From: Kordia sp050633145
GTDB lineage: Bacteria > Bacteroidota > Bacteroidia > Flavobacteriales > Flavobacteriaceae
DNA: 64,000 nt
Direction of reading: 5' to 3'
Assembly (NCBI RefSeq): GCF_050633145.1
Contig: NZ_JBOEFY010000025.1
Coordinates: 13,815-77,814 of the forward strand
This document shows positions 62,351 to 64,000 of this stretch, in pieces. Under the pieces are notes generated by a model that saw nothing but the letters and a program-made list of their open reading frames with translations, made no database searches and was not told the DNA's origin. Made by a program: the position numbers and the translations under genes. Numbering within the stretch: the first letter of the stretch is position 1; every line of letters begins with the position of its first letter.

Positions 62351-63007
62351 TCAAACGACATTTATGGTTAAATTCCAAAATATATGAAATAGGATAGAAG
62401 GTACGATAGATTTTGATTTGTATAAAAGCACTCCTGAGATGAATCCGCCAAAGAATGTAATATATGCATCATGCAGATTTAGAAATGATATATCATATAG
62501 TGACTTACCAAGTTGAAGATGTATACAAGAAAATAATAAAGAAGCAAAAAATATAGCTAGATAAGGTTTGTATTTTTCTGTCAATGCGCGTTGGAGATAA
62601 TTTCTGAAAAAGAGCTCTTCAACAATTGGCATTAAAATTATATATGACAATGAGTTTAGTGAGTATAGTCTTTCTAATGTAAATTCATAAGTATGAATAT
62701 TTGAAGTAGTGTCAAAGTAGTATAAAATATTTAGGGGCATTTGAAAGAATACAAATCCGATTCCTAATAGGACTCCAAGTAGGATGAAATTCAATGTCGT
62801 TTTTTTTAAACTCAATACATCTTTTCGATTTGGACGTGAAAAAAAGACAATAAATAACGTCAAGCAAATAAGACTGTTGATGAAATCGTAGTTTTTTAAT
62901 ATTATTGGAATATTGTTTTTTCCTAATAGTAAAAAGTACCAAAGCCAAATTAGCTCAGTAAAGATTATGTATAAGAGTGTAAACAAAAATGCTTTGTAGA
63001 ACTTCAT
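62351..63007 (-). CDS. CPBP-family intramembrane glutamic endopeptidase
   Basis: 218 residues, about seven membrane helices. The CPBP (CAAX/Abi) motif is clear: EELFFRNYLQ (EExxxR) near residue 130, FSCIHLQLG with His, and HIFWNLTINV with His and Asn at the C-terminus. Relatives cut prenylated or other small peptides in the membrane; bacterial copies often process or protect against peptide products such as bacteriocins. The target here is unknown. The orphan RiPP precursor is 40 kb away, so no link is claimed. Confidence 0.9.
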   Translation of the reverse strand: MKFYKAFLFTLLYIIFTELIWLWYFLLLGKNNIPIILKNYDFINSLICLTLFIVFFSRPNRKDVLSLKKTTLNFILLGVLLGIGFVFFQMPLNILYYFDTTSNIHTYEFTLERLYSLNSLSYIILMPIVEELFFRNYLQRALTEKYKPYLAIFFASLLFSCIHLQLGKSLYDISFLNLHDAYITFFGGFISGVLLYKSKSIVPSILFHIFWNLTINVV

Positions 63008-63124
63008 TGAGTTTTGACCTTAGTTTATGTGTTTATAAGTTTAGATTCTTATAACAAATAACGAAATTTAAAATGTAAAACTCAAAATGAAAAATGTAAA
63101 AGTATTTTCCTTAACATCTAACAC

Positions 63125-64000
63125 TTAAAAAGGATAATTAATCCCAATATTATACACAGCNNNNNNNNNNNNNNNNNNNNNNNNNNNNNNNNNNNNNNNN
63201 NNNNNNNNNNNNNNNNNNNNNNNNNNNNNNNNNNNNNNNNNNNNNNNNNNCCATTGAATTTTCGATCTTCATCTTCAATGTCATCAAAAACATTCCATAT
63301 ATTTCCTGCATCTGCAAATAAAGCACCTTTAAAGCTACCGAATAAGTCAAAACGATATTCAATATTTGCTGTTAGTTTTAAGTTGGCTTCATTAAAATCT
63401 AAAATACTTGCCGATCGTCCAGGACCTAATTGATATGCGCTCCAAGCTCTGTTGTCATTTGATCCACCACCAAAATAACTTCGTGCAAACGGAATGTTGT
63501 CTGAGTTTCCATACGGAATGGCNNNNNNNNATTCCGAAGAACGTACGAAATGCTAATACATCTTGTTTTCCTGAAAGTTCCCAGTGTTTTATATAATCGA
63601 ATTCAGTTTTTACATATTGTGAATACGGAACGCCGAAGAGTTTTTTGTTTCCTCTAGCATCTTCTTCTAAATTGGCTACACTAGCAATAGCAGATAAAAA
63701 ATTTCCTGCCAATTCCAATTCGGTTCGAAACTGGAAGAAGGTATTGTCAGCAATGCTTTCTTTACTGTTGTGTAGAAAATTGATTTTTGAGGCTGCAATT
63801 AAGTTGTTTTGTGTTAATCGGAATTGTCGCTGTGCTACACTTAATACCGTTGAGAGTTCACTTGCTGTAACTTCATGATTATTAAAAATAACATCATCTA
63901 TAAATTGATCCGTTTGCCCAGAAGCAATATTCAACGACTCGTCAGTGCCAACATAATTTGAACTTTGAGCTACGGCATTTAATCGGTCGTACGAACTTGT
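63125..64000 (-). CDS. Omp85/BamA-TamA family outer membrane protein, C-terminal part (gapped and truncated)
   Basis: C-terminal half of a beta-barrel assembly-type protein; the start lies beyond the window edge. Seen are GVPYSQYVKTEFDYIKHW, then after the first N run the hallmark loop IPFARSYFGGGSNDNRAW, NIEYRFDLFGSFKGALFADAGNIWNV, and after the long N run the last strand AVYNIGINYPF before the stop. The YFGGGSNDNRAW loop and the final Phe are typical of Omp85 barrels. Two runs of N (63161-63250 and 63523-63530) break the frame: the reading frames on the two sides of the 8-base run differ by one, so the gap sizes are not true lengths. Confidence 0.85.

Overview
The window looks like a low-GC chromosome segment from a marine-type flavobacterium (Bacteroidota, Flavobacteriaceae; a Kordia-like organism is my best guess, from gene style only). 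Pointers are a short 287-residue RpoD, TAnnTTTG-type promoter boxes, no Shine-Dalgarno signals, many lipoproteins with an S-C or A-C lipobox, a T9SS type A secreted protein, a Bacteroidota-style RiPP precursor and ECF42-type sigma regulation. No rRNA, tRNA, CRISPR array, transposase or prophage is visible. The left edge cuts acs. The right edge cuts an Omp85/TamA-like gene that also contains two runs of N.

Layout. 1-5.7 kb: acs end; a TetR-controlled hydrolase/NTF2-like operon with two matching operators; GlcG-like and AraC genes; GNAT and SUFU-domain genes. 6.1-8.5 kb: an 802-residue membrane-anchored Roco (LRR-Roc-COR) GTPase. 8.6-10.8 kb: a DEDDh exonuclease/GIY-YIG fusion next to an XRE-S24 (LexA-like) repressor with palindromes upstream. 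11-16.6 kb: LprI-like protein, DEAD-box helicase, small secreted proteins, GNAT, SH3 lipoprotein. 16.8-20.7 kb: two unknown proteins followed by a TPR histidine kinase and a LytTR response regulator. 20.8-25.1 kb: small secreted or membrane proteins, an orphan lanthipeptide-like precursor, and an ECF42 sigma/YCII pair. 25.1-28.7 kb: TPR-CHAT protease-like lipoprotein translationally coupled to an SGNH hydrolase. 28.8-32.3 kb: light-repair operon of DUF2256, Cry-DASH, FeS photolyase and DUF2452. 32.3-40 kb: membrane proteins, ECF sigma with overlapping membrane partner, beta-lactamase-like hydrolase, arylsulfotransferase-like lipoprotein, M90 peptidase, short LytS-type kinase. 40.5-45.3 kb: T9SS protein and two tandem leucine-rich/TSP3 paralogues. 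45.3-47.9 kb: rpe, rpoD, queE. 48-52.2 kb: the most unusual locus (below). 52.3-55.8 kb: AraC regulator, DUF3575-like protein, lipoprotein, SDR. 55.8-62 kb: pnp, rpsO, lipoprotein, accD, a structured intergenic element, fba. 62.3-64 kb: CPBP protease and the gapped Omp85 gene.

The strongest candidate for an undescribed system is 48,035-51,423, possibly to 52,211. An HMG-CoA reductase with all four catalytic residues is fused to an aminoglycoside-phosphotransferase-fold kinase. It is translationally coupled to a CarS-like (CDP-archaeol synthase family) CTP-transferase and a CDP-alcohol phosphatidyltransferase, with a GtrA-family membrane protein just downstream. Together these read as make an alcohol, phosphorylate it, activate it with CTP and transfer it to a lipid. 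I infer a new isoprenoid- or mevalonate-linked phospholipid pathway; the product cannot be read from sequence.

A second non-coding signal is a family of about 50-bp intergenic elements (11,449-11,502; 51,453-51,500; 51,702-51,747). Their flanks are conserved, while the central hairpin changes sequence but keeps pairing.
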